Assembly: GCA_964292325.1 (NCBI GenBank)
Contig: CAXYVG010000148.1
Location: 1-6,964, forward strand
Direction of reading: 5' to 3'
DNA: 6,964 nt
Source: CTSoil-075 sp964292325
GTDB taxonomy: Bacteria > Bacillota > Negativicutes > DSM-13327
Positions 6,280 to 6,964 of the stretch are shown piece after piece. Numbering within the stretch: position 1 is the first letter of the stretch; every line of letters starts with the position of its first letter. A model generated the notes under the pieces. The model saw nothing but the letters and a program-made list of their open reading frames with translations, was not told the DNA's origin and made no database searches. Position numbers and translations under genes: made by a program.

Positions 6280-6347
6280 CGGTAAAAAAGAGCAAAACCT
6301 GATGTATTATATATTTTAATACTCAAGTTTTGCTCTTTTTATTACCG
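6280..6347. terminator. Long hairpin, bidirectional terminator between convergent genes
   Basis: The core arm AAAAAGAGCAAAAC pairs with GTTTTGCTCTTTTT over 14 bp. The pairing extends outward through CGGTAA/TTACCG with a 2-nt bulge, and inward through TGA/TCA and GTATTA/TAATAC (6304-6309 with 6317-6322). T runs follow the stem core on both strands, so it can end the + strand secreted-protein transcript and the - strand transcript alike. A stem of about 30 bp is long for a terminator. Confidence 0.85.
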
Positions 6348-6358
6348 AGTTGGAACTT

Positions 6359-6514
6359 CTATGCTTTAGATGGTTCTGAAGATTTTTCGTTCTTATCCTT
6401 TCCTGAAATGGATTGGGTTAGATATGCAGAAAGCAATCCCCCGAGTGCTGCTGCACCACCGGCAGTAGCACTTAAGTTTGCTAACCCGTCCCCTTGACAC
6501 TCAGGAGACGATAA
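6359..6514 (-). pseudogene. Orphan C-terminal coding fragment downstream of the DUF1036-like gene
   Basis: Directly after the TAA of the neighbouring - strand gene, the same frame stays open for 51 codons and ends at TAG (6361-6359), 12 nt before the terminator hairpin. The frame contains LANLSATAGGAAALGG, LLSAYLTQSI and a charged tail GKDKNEKSSEPSKA. That is a glycine-zipper-like hydrophobic helix plus a polar C-terminus, which looks like real protein sequence. It has no ATG, GTG or well-placed TTG start. A REP-like word (6482-6500) sits exactly where its 5' part should begin. The likeliest explanation is the tail of a small membrane protein that lost its start. Stop-codon readthrough to make an extended neighbour is possible but less likely. 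Confidence 0.5.
6482..6500 (-). repeat. REP-like half element
   Basis: The minus strand reads GTGTCAAGGGGACGGGTTA. Its GGGGACGGGTTA part matches GGGGACAGGTTA at 321-332 in 11 of 12 positions. The complementary arm that would complete a palindrome is missing, so this is at most half of an element. It lies 14 nt beyond the stop of the DUF1036-like gene and directly before the orphan coding fragment. Confidence 0.45.
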
Positions 6515-6964
6515 TTACTCAAAAGAGAAGGCAAAGTTACCGTGGGCTCCGTTTTCCTTAATAGAAAAGAAATAGACGGTTTGCCAACCCTTTTGTGTAG
6601 CGTATTGTCCGCCTTGTCCCCAGTATTGGAATTTGATAGAAGTATTAACCGGTGCAGAAAGATCTGGATCGGAGAGGTTTGCATTGGGATCGCCTTGCCA
6701 CACGTCATTTTTTGACAAGGCATACAACCAGAGGACTTGCTCCCAATCACCATAATTTTCGATTGTTACTCTAGTAGAGGCGTTGGGTTTGACAGTAAAC
6801 CAGCCTTTAGTATAATTGGTATTGCGGTTGGCATCCCAGCTTTGAACGGCTACATATACAGCTTCTGATCGATTGTTAGTCAGTTCTAGTGTGGCTGTGT
6901 TTGCGGCTGAAGCCAGAGCTGGTATAGCTACCATAATCAGCGTAAGCAGAAGCAAACCTAAGAA
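6515..6964 (-). CDS. Secreted DUF1036-like protein, 5' end outside the window
   Basis: 149 residues are visible and the reading frame is still open at the window edge. The first visible residues, FLGLLLLTLIMVAIPALASA, are the core and cleavage region of a Sec signal peptide lacking its basic start. The true start therefore lies beyond 6964, and the in-frame TTG at 6955 inside the hydrophobic core is not credible. The mature part (ANTATLELTNNRSEAVYVAVQ onward) has an N-x-x-S-E-A-V-Y-V-A-V strand, then GWFTVKPNAS, then a W-L-Y-A segment and a VWQGD turn. This recalls the DUF1036 layout (V-A-I strand, G-W-x-x-x-x-P-G, Y-Y-A, W-x-G). Seven Trp occur in about 129 mature residues, and there is no Cys. 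Function is unknown. It converges with the secreted protein at 5843-6229. Confidence 0.78.
   Translation of the reverse strand, partial: FLGLLLLTLIMVAIPALASAANTATLELTNNRSEAVYVAVQSWDANRNTNYTKGWFTVKPNASTRVTIENYGDWEQVLWLYALSKNDVWQGDPNANLSDPDLSAPVNTSIKFQYWGQGGQYATQKGWQTVYFFSIKENGAHGNFAFSFE

Noticed and set aside
6955..6957. TTG as the start of the - strand secreted protein
   Set aside because: It falls within the hydrophobic core of a signal peptide, and the frame remains open to the window edge, so the real start lies outside.

Overview
The window looks like a low-GC Firmicutes chromosome. The evidence is AT-rich intergenic DNA, strong AGGAGG-type ribosome binding sites, ATG/TTG starts, a large MalT-type LuxR regulator of the kind abundant in Clostridia and Negativicutes (for example Sporomusa/Pelosinus relatives), a group II intron remnant and short GGGGAC-type repeats. 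The order-level placement is inference. No tRNA, rRNA, CRISPR array or intact transposase was seen.

Layout. Positions 1-590 hold no intact gene: an AT-rich tract with a 14-bp tandem repeat, a REP-like palindrome, then the C-terminal end of a group II intron maturase followed by decayed intron domains V and VI. Next, all on the + strand, come a seven-helix membrane diguanylate cyclase (670-1806) closed by a terminator, a MalT-like STAND ATPase/LuxR regulator (2128-4602) closed by a strong terminator, a small DUF2442-like protein (4729-4959), an ankyrin-repeat lipoprotein (5019-5732) and a small Trp-rich secreted protein (5843-6229). A long AT-rich hairpin (6280-6347) acts as a shared terminator facing the - strand. 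The - strand carries an orphan C-terminal coding fragment (6359-6514) and a Trp-rich secreted DUF1036-like protein (6515-6964) whose start lies outside the window.

How the genes relate. There is no obvious single operon or pathway. The cyclase and the LuxR regulator are each separated by a terminator and are probably independent signalling genes. The ankyrin lipoprotein and the two small secreted proteins form an envelope/extracytoplasmic group, but their functions are unknown. The regulator's target cannot be named from the window.

The most interesting signal is a shared word, GGGGAC(A/G)GGTTA, that occurs twice. Each copy lies immediately upstream of, and in the same orientation as, a gene fragment lacking its 5' part (the maturase tail and the 6359-6514 fragment). 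This suggests that REP-like elements mark deletion or rearrangement junctions. I did not find a convincing new defence or biosynthetic system.
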